From the NCBI GenBank assembly GCA_002344065.1, contig DDTK01000011.1, forward strand, positions 496,001-560,000: DNA of 64,000 nt, read 5' to 3'. The stretch is from Flammeovirgaceae bacterium UBA2366 (lineage in GTDB: Bacteria > Bacteroidota > Bacteroidia > Cytophagales > Cyclobacteriaceae). Below, in pieces: positions 27,182 through 35,578 of the stretch; positions within the stretch are counted from its first letter, which is position 1, and each line of letters begins with the position of its first letter. The position numbers and the translations under genes are program-made. The notes beneath the pieces were generated by a model that had not been told where the DNA came from, made no database searches, and saw nothing but the letters and a program-made list of their open reading frames with translations.

Positions 27182-28603
27182 CTACCGGAAAATATACCGG
27201 AAGCGCAAAGCCACATCAAACGTAATGGGAGCGACTTCGGCATTTGAATCCGATTTGTAAATGGAATTAAGGGCATAGCGGATGCCCGGGTTAATGGCTA
27301 TCCGGTAGTGATCTGAAAACCGATAACTGAATTCAGTACCCGCCAATCCACTGAAATTTATCGTTCGGTAAGGTGAATCAGCCCCGGCACTTTGAGTGAT
27401 CTTACTAATACCTGACACATCCGGTGTAAGTGTATTGACAATAAAGAAATCTGTTGACACACCCCCATTTAATTGAATGGAGAAGTCCTTATCGATAATA
27501 AGATAGCCGGCCTGTACAGGCAAGCTGACAAACTGAAGATTGCTGTTAACCCCATACGGGGTGCTGGCATAAGAAGCTGATTGCGTATTGGAAAAATCAT
27601 TTAAGGAGGCAGCCCTGTTGGTAGATTCCATAGACACAACCGTTGAGGTGTAGGAAGCATTTTGTGTGAGATAACTAAGCCCCCCAAGCAGCATGAAACG
27701 GTCGGCTATGCGACCACCAATCTGAAGACCCATGGAATAACTGGAGCCCGCGGATGGGCCTGCATTTGCGGTTGGGTTTTGGTTGTTGCCTGATGAAAGA
27801 TTGTTATTTACGGAAACCGATGAAGTTGTATTAGGATTAAAGCTACCCGCACCCACACCAATGGATGTCCATATATTTTCTGTGCTCTTGCGCTTATCCA
27901 TTGCGGCATACTTTTCTTCTTCATCCTTAAGTTTTGCCAACAACACCATACCGGGGTCGGGTTCTGTGTACGGTTCAGTAATAATCAGTTTCGGCTTTGA
28001 GGTATTAGCCAAGGGTGGCAGCGGCCGGTTGACAAACCGATCAGTAACACGATTGTAGAAATCCTCCTCTCTAGAAACAATCAAACCTTGGTCATGGGTG
28101 GGCATAGTGCCCGTAAGTGAGGTGTTGATCGTTTCACCTTCTTCAACCTGATTACGTGAAGCCGAAAATCCTTTGTCAACTGATGTCAGATTTCTGTCTT
28201 GCAAACGTAACGTGTTTAATGATGAAGATGTGTTGTTACCTGAATTAACTACCCGATCATTTTCTGATGCTTTCTGTTCCTGGTTATTATCTATATGCTG
28301 CTCAATTTGTGTTTGAGTATCGTTAATTTCACTCTTAATTGATGCATCCGGATTAACCGACAGACTGCCGGTAGTCTGATTATAATCCGCTTGAACAGAA
28401 ACATAATATGCCCCACCAATACCCATAGCAAACACCAGCGATGCAGCAGCCAATACTTTATAAAACAGCAAACGCTGCTTCATCTTGCCTCCGGCAGATT
28501 TTTCCAGCTCCAGCTCTACATTCGTCCACACCGAATTTGATGGGGTTACTTCAGCCCCATCAAAAGCATCCTTCCACGCCTTCTCAAAATTTCCTTTCTC
28601 CAT
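27182..28603 (-). CDS. Anti-sigma-like membrane protein fused to a PorT-type barrel domain
   Basis: A 473-residue protein. The N-terminal ~50 residues (FEKAWKDAFDGAEVTPSNSVWTNVELEL) resemble the cytoplasmic anti-sigma region found next to ECF sigma genes in Bacteroidota, followed by one membrane segment (about 46-68). A low-complexity Ser/Asn-rich linker spans about 75-240. The C-terminal ~220 residues (SYSMGLQIGGRIADRFMLLGGLSYLTQNASY, VSLPVQAGYLI, YRIAINPGIRYALNSIY, DVALRFRYIFR) have outer-membrane barrel character. Its start overlaps the sigma gene by 20 bp. Such a fusion is topologically odd if it spans two membranes. Confidence 0.72.
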   Translation of the reverse strand: MEKGNFEKAWKDAFDGAEVTPSNSVWTNVELELEKSAGGKMKQRLLFYKVLAAASLVFAMGIGGAYYVSVQADYNQTTGSLSVNPDASIKSEINDTQTQIEQHIDNNQEQKASENDRVVNSGNNTSSSLNTLRLQDRNLTSVDKGFSASRNQVEEGETINTSLTGTMPTHDQGLIVSREEDFYNRVTDRFVNRPLPPLANTSKPKLIITEPYTEPDPGMVLLAKLKDEEEKYAAMDKRKSTENIWTSIGVGAGSFNPNTTSSVSVNNNLSSGNNQNPTANAGPSAGSSYSMGLQIGGRIADRFMLLGGLSYLTQNASYTSTVVSMESTNRAASLNDFSNTQSASYASTPYGVNSNLQFVSLPVQAGYLIIDKDFSIQLNGGVSTDFFIVNTLTPDVSGISKITQSAGADSPYRTINFSGLAGTEFSYRFSDHYRIAINPGIRYALNSIYKSDSNAEVAPITFDVALRFRYIFR

Positions 28604-29144
28604 ATACTTTTTTATAGTGCGATGATTCCTTTTTCAATTTTTCCTGTAACAAAACACGTGCTCTCGCGTATTGCGACTTTGACGTGCCTTCTGATATACC
28701 CAACATATCGGCAATCTCCTTATGACTGTAGCCTTCAATGGCAAAAAGATTAAATACAACCTGGCATCCTTGCGGTAGTGACTGGATCATCGTCAGCAAC
28801 TCGGTGAAATGTAAATTGGATATACCCATTTCATTTTCAGGGAGGTCTGTCTTTTCAATATCCACCATCGGGAACAAGTAGAGCTTTTTTCGATGGTGGT
28901 TGAGGGCCGTGTTCACCATTATCCTTGTCATCCACGTTTCAAGTTTAGCGTCTTGCCTAAAACCATCTAACCCTTGAAAAACCTTAACAAAGCCCTCTTG
29001 CAAAATGTCTTCGGCCTCAGCAATCGACTTAGAATACCGAAGACAAACCACCATCAATTTTTTGCAATAACGGTCGTACAAAGCCTGCTGTGAGGCCCTG
29101 CTACCCTTTCGGCAACCTTCAATAAGCTCCTGTTCATTGAGCAT
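28584..29144 (-). CDS. ECF RNA polymerase sigma factor
   Basis: A sigma-70 family (ECF) factor of 186 residues with region 2 (ALYDRYCKKLMVVCLRYSKSIAEAEDILQEGFVKVF) and region 4 (LPQGCQVVFNLFAIEGYSHKEIADMLGISEGTSKSQYARAR), the latter with a clear helix-turn-helix. Regions 1 and 3 are absent, as usual for ECF factors. The frame opens at ATG 29171; MLNEQELIEGCRKG at 29144 is the commonest family N-terminus, though the earlier start is possible. It overlaps the anti-sigma/barrel gene by 20 bp, so the regulator pair is coupled. The operon continues to 25245. Confidence 0.92.
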   Translation of the reverse strand: MLNEQELIEGCRKGSRASQQALYDRYCKKLMVVCLRYSKSIAEAEDILQEGFVKVFQGLDGFRQDAKLETWMTRIMVNTALNHHRKKLYLFPMVDIEKTDLPENEMGISNLHFTELLTMIQSLPQGCQVVFNLFAIEGYSHKEIADMLGISEGTSKSQYARARVLLQEKLKKESSHYKKVYGERKF

Positions 29145-29235
29145 GTACCCGATATAACGGCCGTTTTGCATGATTAGACACCCCTAAACAGAAATAAGTT
29201 GGAGCCGTAAAGATTAAAATTTTAGTTTTAGCACA

Positions 29236-30519
29236 ATGAAAAAACTTGGATGGTTAATACTCGTGTTAAGTGCATGCGCTCCCTTACCCTACGGCTCGTC
29301 CAGTAGCTCCTCAGGGCCTAAATCACTTCAACTTGTTGATAGGGTGTATGAAAGTAACATACAAACGGTACGGCTTTTAAGGGCAGAAAATGACCCTATG
29401 AGTCAGTTGCTTCCTGCAGTTACCCAATTGGGCAAATGGAATCTGATATTGGAGTTTGACGACCTGCATACTGAACGGGATAATTATTACCTCAGAATAA
29501 TTCATTGCAACCAGAATTGGACAAAGTCTGGCTTGATTGACCTGGATTATTTACCCGACTACAATGAATTCCCTATTAACGAATTTGAATTTTCATTAGA
29601 CACCTGGAAACCCTACGTTCATTACTGGGTACAGATACCGCCTGTCAGACTTCCCGGTAATTATGTTGCTGTGGTTTACCGCGGATCCGACAAAGAGGAC
29701 ATAATAATCAGCAAACGATTCATGGTATTTGAACCCCGTGTAACCTTTGTGCGCGATGACAAGCTGGTGAGTTCAGGAACAGCAGCCATCCGCAACCAGC
29801 AGATCAATTTCACGATCAACTACAAGAATGTTGAGTTAATTAACCCCTTGGAAACCGTTAATGTAACGGTCCGGCAAAATCAGCGGTGGGATAACCTCGC
29901 GCAGGAAGTGAAACCAAGTTTTCTGAGGGAGAATATCCAGGAATTGGAGTACCGGTTTTTTGATGATGCCAGCATGTTCAGGGGCGGAAATGAATTTCGC
30001 TTTTTTGATTTACGATCGCTGAACTACCCCGGAAGAAATGTAGCCTACATGGACAAGAATACCATGCCGTGGACTGCCTATATTGAAAAGGACAAAAACC
30101 GATCAAGCGAACTGTATTCACAGTACCCCGACTATAACGGCAGCTATATGCTTGACAACTATGACTACCGGAGGATCAATGCTTCTAATTATGTAAATGT
30201 TGCATTTACCCTGCAATCGCCCCAGCCTGTAAACGGAGATGTGTTTGTGATGGGGGCACTTACCCACTGGGGCATGAATGAAGAGAACAGGATGCGGTAT
30301 GATTCTGCCAGGCGAGAGTACACGTCAACCTTACTGCTCAAACAAGGATGGTATGATTACCAGTATGTAGTGAGATCAAAGACGCAACCACCGTTGTTTT
30401 TTGAGGGAAGTCACTTCCAAACCGAAAATTTTTATGAGGTATTTGTTTACTACCGGTCGTTCAAGCCTATGGCCGACCTGCTAATTGGTTATATGACTTT
30501 TTTTGAAAATCCGCGTTAG
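29236..30519 (+). CDS. Type IX secretion system Plug protein (DUF5103)
   Basis: A 427-residue lipoprotein-like protein (signal ending in LVLSAC, Cys near 14). It matches the DUF5103 family, which structural work on the Flavobacterium T9SS identified as the Plug that closes the SprA (Sov) translocon. Visible family features are LEFDDLHTERDNYYLRIIHCNQNW, NEFEFSLDTWKPYVHYWVQIP, NEFRFFDLRSLNYPGRNV and a C-terminal GDVFVMGALTHWGMNEENRM segment. It is convergent with the Cas6-like gene, overlapping by 4 bp. Two candidate T9SS cargo proteins are encoded elsewhere in the window. Confidence 0.87.
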   Translation: MKKLGWLILVLSACAPLPYGSSSSSSGPKSLQLVDRVYESNIQTVRLLRAENDPMSQLLPAVTQLGKWNLILEFDDLHTERDNYYLRIIHCNQNWTKSGLIDLDYLPDYNEFPINEFEFSLDTWKPYVHYWVQIPPVRLPGNYVAVVYRGSDKEDIIISKRFMVFEPRVTFVRDDKLVSSGTAAIRNQQINFTINYKNVELINPLETVNVTVRQNQRWDNLAQEVKPSFLRENIQELEYRFFDDASMFRGGNEFRFFDLRSLNYPGRNVAYMDKNTMPWTAYIEKDKNRSSELYSQYPDYNGSYMLDNYDYRRINASNYVNVAFTLQSPQPVNGDVFVMGALTHWGMNEENRMRYDSARREYTSTLLLKQGWYDYQYVVRSKTQPPLFFEGSHFQTENFYEVFVYYRSFKPMADLLIGYMTFFENPR

Positions 30520-31316
30520 GCGTAGATAGCATCACGCTGCTGTTCGCGCTTGATCGAATCATTGCCGGCTACATCCAGCATACCAAAACCCTTGTGGCAG
30601 AAATACCCCAATCCGTTTTCATAGACAAAACGCTGTACTTCGGGTGCAGCATACAACGTAAAAGGGAATGTGTAGCCCCTTACTTCAAATTTTACATCGC
30701 TATCATACAACGGATAGATGCGTGCGAATTTTTTACCCGCTGCCTGCAGGCGCTGTAAATAACCGGGATCGGGCACTAATTGAAATTTATAAAATGAGGT
30801 TAGTTGTTCAGGCGTATACTTTCCGGTGGCTTCCATCCGGCTAATGGTTGAGTCATAGAGCAAGTCAGAGAATTCATCGCTCTCAGGCATGATAAACTTT
30901 TTACCCTGCTCATTATTAAATGCTGCGGGCACCGGAACAATGGGTGAAATGCATAAAAATTTAGCCTCTGTCTGAATCTCAACCGGAGGTTCCTCTTCTA
31001 TGGAATCAGGCACCAGGTGCAGGCTGCCAATCATAATATCTTTTTGCTCAAAAAGCTGGGCTGTGAAATAACTTAGAAACTCCCTGTCGGCACATGCAAA
31101 CACCAAGGTGACTTTGGAGGAATAATAATGAAGGCCCTTTCGACTTATTTTTGTCTGCCCTTTTAAGCCGGAGAAATTGAACTGGGTATACCCTTGGTAT
31201 GTCTTATCAGGACCAAACATAAGCAGCCCCTTTATAAACTGCGCCAGTAAGTATTGGTGGTGAAACGGGACATAAGCCCCCCTGTTTTTCAACGAAAAAA
31301 TGATCCTGGTTCTCAA
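30516..31316 (-). CDS. cas6: Cas6-like CRISPR RNA endoribonuclease (solitary)
   Basis: A 266-residue RAMP protein. The N-terminal strand MRTRIIFSLKN and a His-containing segment near residues 17-25 (PFHHQYLLA) fit the first ferredoxin-like fold. The C-terminal glycine-rich loop GLGYFCHKGFG (about 235-245) matches the Cas6 GhGxxxxxGhG pattern exactly. Cas6 cleaves precursor crRNA within repeats. The start is a TTG at 31316: an in-frame stop lies two codons upstream and no earlier ATG exists, while the N-terminal strand requires this position. No other cas gene or CRISPR array is in the window. The catalytic His cannot be fixed without alignment; a non-CRISPR RNA-processing role is possible. 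Confidence 0.82.
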   Translation of the reverse strand: MRTRIIFSLKNRGAYVPFHHQYLLAQFIKGLLMFGPDKTYQGYTQFNFSGLKGQTKISRKGLHYYSSKVTLVFACADREFLSYFTAQLFEQKDIMIGSLHLVPDSIEEEPPVEIQTEAKFLCISPIVPVPAAFNNEQGKKFIMPESDEFSDLLYDSTISRMEATGKYTPEQLTSFYKFQLVPDPGYLQRLQAAGKKFARIYPLYDSDVKFEVRGYTFPFTLYAAPEVQRFVYENGLGYFCHKGFGMLDVAGNDSIKREQQRDAIYA

Positions 31317-31438
31317 GCTTTAAAAAATAAAAAAGGGTTAAAAAATACCTAAACCTAAAGCCCCGCTGTAACCTGATAATGAGCGGTTTATAAAACTACG
31401 AAAAAATCAAAAATTCAAAAAGGGTATGTAAGGAATAA

Positions 31439-32536
31439 TTAGACATTGAACCGAAAATGCATGATATCGCCATCCTCCACCACGTACTCTTTACCTTCTA
31501 TAGCCATCTTTCCGGCTTCGCGGCAGGCATGCTCAGACTTATAGTGCTGATAATCAGGAAGCTTAATTACCTCAGCTTTAATAAAGCCTTTTTCAAAATC
31601 GGTATGGATTACCCCGGCAGCCGCAGGTGCTTTCCAGCCCCTTTTTATAGTCCAGGCCCGTACTTCCTTCTCCCCGGCCGTAAAATAGGTTATCAGATTA
31701 AGCAGGCTGTACGAGGCTCTGATCAGTTTGTTCAATCCTGATTCTTCTAAACCGTATTCCTTCAAAAATGTAATGCGGTCTTCTTCGGTATCCAACTCCG
31801 CTATTTGCGCCTCAATGGCTGCGCTGATAACCACCACTTCTGCATTTTCACTTTTCACCAGGTTCCTCAGGGCCTCAACGTGTTTGTTCCCTGTAAGCAC
31901 TGAAGCTTCGTCTACATTGGCAACATAAACAACCGGCTTAGCCGTTAACAACTGTAAATCCTCAATGGCTTTCTTATCCTCTTCAGGCACCTCCACTGCC
32001 CGTGCGTTCTGACCGGCCAGTAAGGCATCGCGGTATGCTTGCAGAACGGCCAATTCCTTTTTTGCCTTGGCATCACCGCTCTTCGCAATCTTCTCCGAAC
32101 GGGAAATTTTCTTCTCAACTGATTCTAAATCCTTTAACTGTAACTCCGTGTCAATGATCTCTTTATCGGCTATTGGATTGACCTTTCCATCAACATGCAC
32201 AATGTTGTCATTATCAAAGCAACGCACCACATGCACAATGGCATCTACTTCGCGGATGTTGGCCAGAAACTGATTACCAAGTCCCTCCCCTTTGCTGGCT
32301 CCTTTCACAAGGCCGGCTATATCAACAAACTCGATCGTGGTGGGAAGTACACGTTGCGGGTTTACAAGCGATTCAAGGATTTTTAATCGTTGGTCCGGAA
32401 CCGAGATTACACCAACATTGGGCTCAATGGTACAAAACGGAAAATTGGCAGCTTCTGCCTTGTTATTCGATAACGCATTAAAAAGAGTTGATTTCCCGAC
32501 ATTCGGTAACCCTACAATACCACATTGCAATCCCAT
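31439..32536 (-). CDS. ychF: Redox-regulated ATPase YchF (Obg-like)
   Basis: A 365-residue cytoplasmic P-loop NTPase of the OBG family that prefers ATP over GTP. G1 is GLPNVGKSTLFNAL (about residues 9-22), G3 DIAGLVKGASKGEGLG (about 70), and the G4 motif reads NVDE in place of NKxD, which is the YchF hallmark for ATP specificity. A coiled-coil helical domain (about 130-195) is followed by a TGS domain (about 280-365, with RAWTIKRGWKAPAAAGVIHTDFEKGFIKAEV). Length and motifs are complete. Likely ribosome-associated, with oxidative stress links by family knowledge. Confidence 0.96.
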   Translation of the reverse strand: MGLQCGIVGLPNVGKSTLFNALSNNKAEAANFPFCTIEPNVGVISVPDQRLKILESLVNPQRVLPTTIEFVDIAGLVKGASKGEGLGNQFLANIREVDAIVHVVRCFDNDNIVHVDGKVNPIADKEIIDTELQLKDLESVEKKISRSEKIAKSGDAKAKKELAVLQAYRDALLAGQNARAVEVPEEDKKAIEDLQLLTAKPVVYVANVDEASVLTGNKHVEALRNLVKSENAEVVVISAAIEAQIAELDTEEDRITFLKEYGLEESGLNKLIRASYSLLNLITYFTAGEKEVRAWTIKRGWKAPAAAGVIHTDFEKGFIKAEVIKLPDYQHYKSEHACREAGKMAIEGKEYVVEDGDIMHFRFNV

Positions 32537-32610
32537 GAGAACGTAAAAGATTAGTTTAAAACAGGCCGCAAATATACGGTCTTCGAGCTAATGGGAACAT
32601 CCGGGAATAA

Positions 32611-32636
32611 AAAAGCCCTCTTGGTTGAGGGCTTTT
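32611..32636 (-). terminator. Rho-independent terminator of the DUF3276 gene
   Basis: A perfect 10-bp stem AAAAGCCCTC (32611-32620) and GAGGGCTTTT (32627-32636) with a 6-base loop, followed on the minus strand by a T run. It lies just after the DUF3276 stop and before ychF. Confidence 0.9.
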
Positions 32637-32655
32637 CGGTATAGATTAAGGTAGG

Positions 32656-33036
32656 TTAGTCCCATTTAAGCTCACTATCACTTCCTGTGGCTTTGGCGAC
32701 CGGTGTGGCCGCTTCTGCCTCCTCCTGGTGGTGGTCGTGACTGGCATGAATCTGATCAAACTGATCAAAATCCACATCGGGTAGCAGTTCTTGTTTCACA
32801 TGATTAACCGTGTTGGTTAATGCCTCCATGAACTTGTTAAAATCTTCCTTATACAGGAAAATTTTGTGCTTTTCGTAAGTAAAACCATCTTCTTTAAATC
32901 GCTTTTTACTTTCGGTGATGGTGAGGTAATAGTCGTTGGAGCGGGTCGACTTTACATCAAAAAAATAGGTTCGCTTACCAGCTTTCACTTTGGCCGAGTA
33001 TATCTCATCCCTGCCGTTCGTCTTGTTCTCTTCCAC
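32656..33036 (-). CDS. DUF3276 (PUR-alpha-like) nucleic-acid-binding protein
   Basis: A 126-residue protein of the DUF3276 family, small PUR-domain proteins of Bacteroidota thought to bind single-stranded DNA or RNA. The core DEIYSAKVKAGKRTYFFDVKSTR, SNDYYLTITESKKRF, YEKHKIFLYKEDFNKFMEAL is highly typical. The C-terminal ~40 residues are acidic and His-rich (IHASHDHHQEEAEAA). The start is a GTG at 33036, giving the family N-terminus MEENKTNGRDEIYS; no better ATG exists in frame. A strong terminator follows. Confidence 0.92.
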   Translation of the reverse strand: MEENKTNGRDEIYSAKVKAGKRTYFFDVKSTRSNDYYLTITESKKRFKEDGFTYEKHKIFLYKEDFNKFMEALTNTVNHVKQELLPDVDFDQFDQIHASHDHHQEEAEAATPVAKATGSDSELKWD

Positions 33037-33200
33037 AATCCTGCAAGTTTTAGGTTAGGTTAGGGTAATTTTATTGTGTTAATATAGTATTTTGAATAGT
33101 CATTGCAAATACTGTTCACTATTCAGACACGTTCACAATAAGGCAATACCGTACAGAAGGGCTTACAAGCCCCATTTTTTAAGATAACCATGGCCGTAAA

Positions 33201-34109
33201 ATGAAACTTAACTTACAGGATATCAGGCAATCAGCCAATCTCGAACTTTTGGCCAGGCAATTGGTGGAGGGGTTTATTACGGGGCTTCATAAATCGCCTT
33301 ACCATGGATTTTCTGTAGAGTTCGCAGAACATCGCCTCTATAATGAAGGAGAAAGTACCCGGCATATCGACTGGAAAGCCTATGCACGTACGGATCGGTT
33401 ATTTACCAAACAATATGAGGAGGAGACCAACCTTCGCTGTCTTATTGCCATTGATGCTTCTCCCTCCATGTTCTACCCTGCCGAAACAAAGGCCAAAATC
33501 AGGTTCAGCGCTATTGCTGCTGCTGCAATGGCCTATATGCTAAACCTGCAGCGCGATGCCGTGGGGTTATGTCTGTTTTCCGATAAAATTGACACGTTTA
33601 CACCCGTAAAATCCTCGGCTTCACATCTTGAAAAGCTTTTGATTATTCTGCATGGACTTATAAATCAGCAGCCGGGAAAGTCGCAAACGCAAATTGCCAG
33701 GGTACTGCATGAAGTGGCTGAAAAAATACATAAACGTTCATTGGTAGTGTTATTCAGCGATATGTTTGATGGCGACCAACAGAATGCTGAAGAAATATTT
33801 AAGGCGCTACAACATTTAAAGCATAACAAACATGAAGTAATTGTTTTCCATGTCATGGACTATGACACCGAATTGACTTTTCAGTTTGAGGATAAGCCCA
33901 TAGAATTCATTGATCTGGAAAGTAATACGAAATTGAAACTTAACCCAGGGGATATCCGCGAATCGTATACGCAGGAGGCGCTGAAATTCTACGATAATCT
34001 AAAGCTCCGATGCCATCAATATAAAATCGATTTTGTAAAGGCCGATGTTCGGGAGGATGTAAATACTATTCTACAAACCTACCTGATCAAAAGAGCAAAA
34101 ATGAAATGA
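33201..34109 (+). CDS. DUF58 domain protein (vWA-like)
   Basis: A 302-residue protein with the DUF58 signature: GFSVEFAEHRLYNEGESTRHIDWKAYARTDRLFTKQYEEETNLRCLIAIDASPSM near residues 35-90 combines the RxYxxGDxxRxIDWxAxAR motif with the DASxSM metal site of a von Willebrand A fold. Such genes normally sit beside MoxR AAA ATPases, which are not visible here, so it may work alone or with a distant partner. It is convergent with and directly abuts the ferredoxin gene (stop codons at 34107-34109 and 34110-34112). Confidence 0.9.
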   Translation: MKLNLQDIRQSANLELLARQLVEGFITGLHKSPYHGFSVEFAEHRLYNEGESTRHIDWKAYARTDRLFTKQYEEETNLRCLIAIDASPSMFYPAETKAKIRFSAIAAAAMAYMLNLQRDAVGLCLFSDKIDTFTPVKSSASHLEKLLIILHGLINQQPGKSQTQIARVLHEVAEKIHKRSLVVLFSDMFDGDQQNAEEIFKALQHLKHNKHEVIVFHVMDYDTELTFQFEDKPIEFIDLESNTKLKLNPGDIRESYTQEALKFYDNLKLRCHQYKIDFVKADVREDVNTILQTYLIKRAKMK

Positions 34110-34457
34110 TCACTCCTGGTGGAGGTATGCTTTACGCGCAGCCAGAACCTCCTTCGATTCTACATGATCCGGATCAGGAACACAGCAATCCACCGGGCAA
34201 ACGGCAGCACACTGAGGTTCTTCATGAAACCCCGTACATTCGGTACACTTGCCAGAAACGATATAATAGAATTCATCAGAAACTGGTTTTTGTAAAACCT
34301 TGGCATCCTGAGCGGATCCATCTTCCAGTTTAACCTCCGTCAGTTTGGTTCCACCGGCCCAATTCCATTCCCGGCCCCCTTCATATATAGCGGTGTTTGG
34401 ACACTCCGGTTCACAAGCCCCGCAATTGATGCATTCATCCGTAATTTTAATTGCCAT
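34110..34457 (-). CDS. 4Fe-4S dicluster ferredoxin
   Basis: A 115-residue electron carrier with two cluster-binding sites: CINCGACEPECP (CxxCxxCxxxCP, near residues 9-20) and a second site CTECTGFHEEPQCAAVCPVDCC, where an eight-residue insertion separates the second and third Cys, as in the Allochromatium/2[4Fe-4S] type. The frame opens at 34511; ATG at 34457 gives MAIKITDECINCGAC, the family N-terminus. Divergent from the acyl-CoA reductase gene at 34549, with which a shared control region is likely. Confidence 0.94.
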   Translation of the reverse strand: MAIKITDECINCGACEPECPNTAIYEGGREWNWAGGTKLTEVKLEDGSAQDAKVLQKPVSDEFYYIVSGKCTECTGFHEEPQCAAVCPVDCCVPDPDHVESKEVLAARKAYLHQE

Positions 34458-34548
34458 GCTTTCTGTATTTTCGCGCGTTAACGTGGTGCAAAAGTAAGTT
34501 TCAAAACTCATCCATCAAACAATACAACTACCTTAAAAGTTTGCTTAC

Positions 34549-35559
34549 ATGACATTGGAACAACGAATTAATGCCTTCACTAAACTAGGGTTTCACATCC
34601 GTAACCTGCAGCAGGATTCGTTAGCCCAACTCGCCACCGAAGCCAGCCATGAAAATCCCTGGTTCACTTCCAAAAATGTTCAAAAGGCCATAACAGGAGT
34701 TAATAATTTCCTTGACCGGGATAAGTTAACACAATGGTTGGCGCCCTACACCCTTGAAACACTAACCCCTAAAAATATTGCACTCGTTATGGCCGGCAAT
34801 ATTCCGCTGGTGGGGTTTCACGATCTTGTGTGTGTGCTTATCAGCGGGCATAACGCACTGGTGAAGCTAAGTTCCAAAGATTCTAAATTGACCCGGTATC
34901 TGATCGACCGGCTTATTGAAATTGAGCCGGAGTTTAAAACTAGAATCATTATTCAAGAGGAAATACTAAAGGATTTTGATGCTGTAATTGCCACCGGAAG
35001 CGATAACTCAGCGCGTCTATTTGATTATTATTTCAGGAAAGTGCCCAACGTTATCCGAAGAAACAGAACCTCCTGTGCCATTCTTACCGGTGACGAAACC
35101 CCGGATGATTTCAAAAATCTTGGTAATGATGTATTCGACTACTTTGGTTTAGGCTGCAGAAATGTTTCCAAACTTTTCGTTCCTGAGGGATACAATTTTA
35201 TACCACTACTGGATACCTGGAAAAGTTTTGAGCCCGTTATCCATCACCATAAATACATCAACAATTACGACTATCAGAAATCTATACTGCTGGTAAATCA
35301 GCAACACTTTTTAGATACGGGCTTTGTATTGCTGCAAGAGAGCGAAAAACTGGTATCACCCATTGCCGTGCTCTATTATGAATACTATAACAGCTTAGAC
35401 TCATTGCACAGCATTATTGAATTCAATAAACCAAAATTGCAGTGCATAGTAGGAAAAATCGAACCAGCTTCTATACCCTTTGGGCAGGCCCAACATCCCG
35501 AGTTATGGGATTACGCTGATGGCGTTGACACGTTGGCTTTCCTGGGCAACCTGAATTAA
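34549..35559 (+). CDS. Acyl-CoA reductase (LuxC-like)
   Basis: A 336-residue protein of the acyl-CoA reductase/LuxC family in the aldehyde dehydrogenase superfamily. It shows NIALVMAGNIPLVGFHDLVCVLISGHNALVKLSSKDSKLTRYL near residues 75-120 (Rossmann NAD(P) site), DAVIATGSDNSARLF near 145, and DYFGLGCRNVSKLFVPEGY near 196, which places the catalytic Cys in GLGCRN. Reduction of an acyl-CoA or related thioester to an aldehyde is expected, with the substrate unknown. No LuxE-like partner is present. In Bacteroidota this gene often neighbours ferredoxin and serine-biosynthesis genes (from memory). Confidence 0.87.
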   Translation: MTLEQRINAFTKLGFHIRNLQQDSLAQLATEASHENPWFTSKNVQKAITGVNNFLDRDKLTQWLAPYTLETLTPKNIALVMAGNIPLVGFHDLVCVLISGHNALVKLSSKDSKLTRYLIDRLIEIEPEFKTRIIIQEEILKDFDAVIATGSDNSARLFDYYFRKVPNVIRRNRTSCAILTGDETPDDFKNLGNDVFDYFGLGCRNVSKLFVPEGYNFIPLLDTWKSFEPVIHHHKYINNYDYQKSILLVNQQHFLDTGFVLLQESEKLVSPIAVLYYEYYNSLDSLHSIIEFNKPKLQCIVGKIEPASIPFGQAQHPELWDYADGVDTLAFLGNLN

Positions 35560-35578
35560 GGGCAGCTCAAAAATCCTC

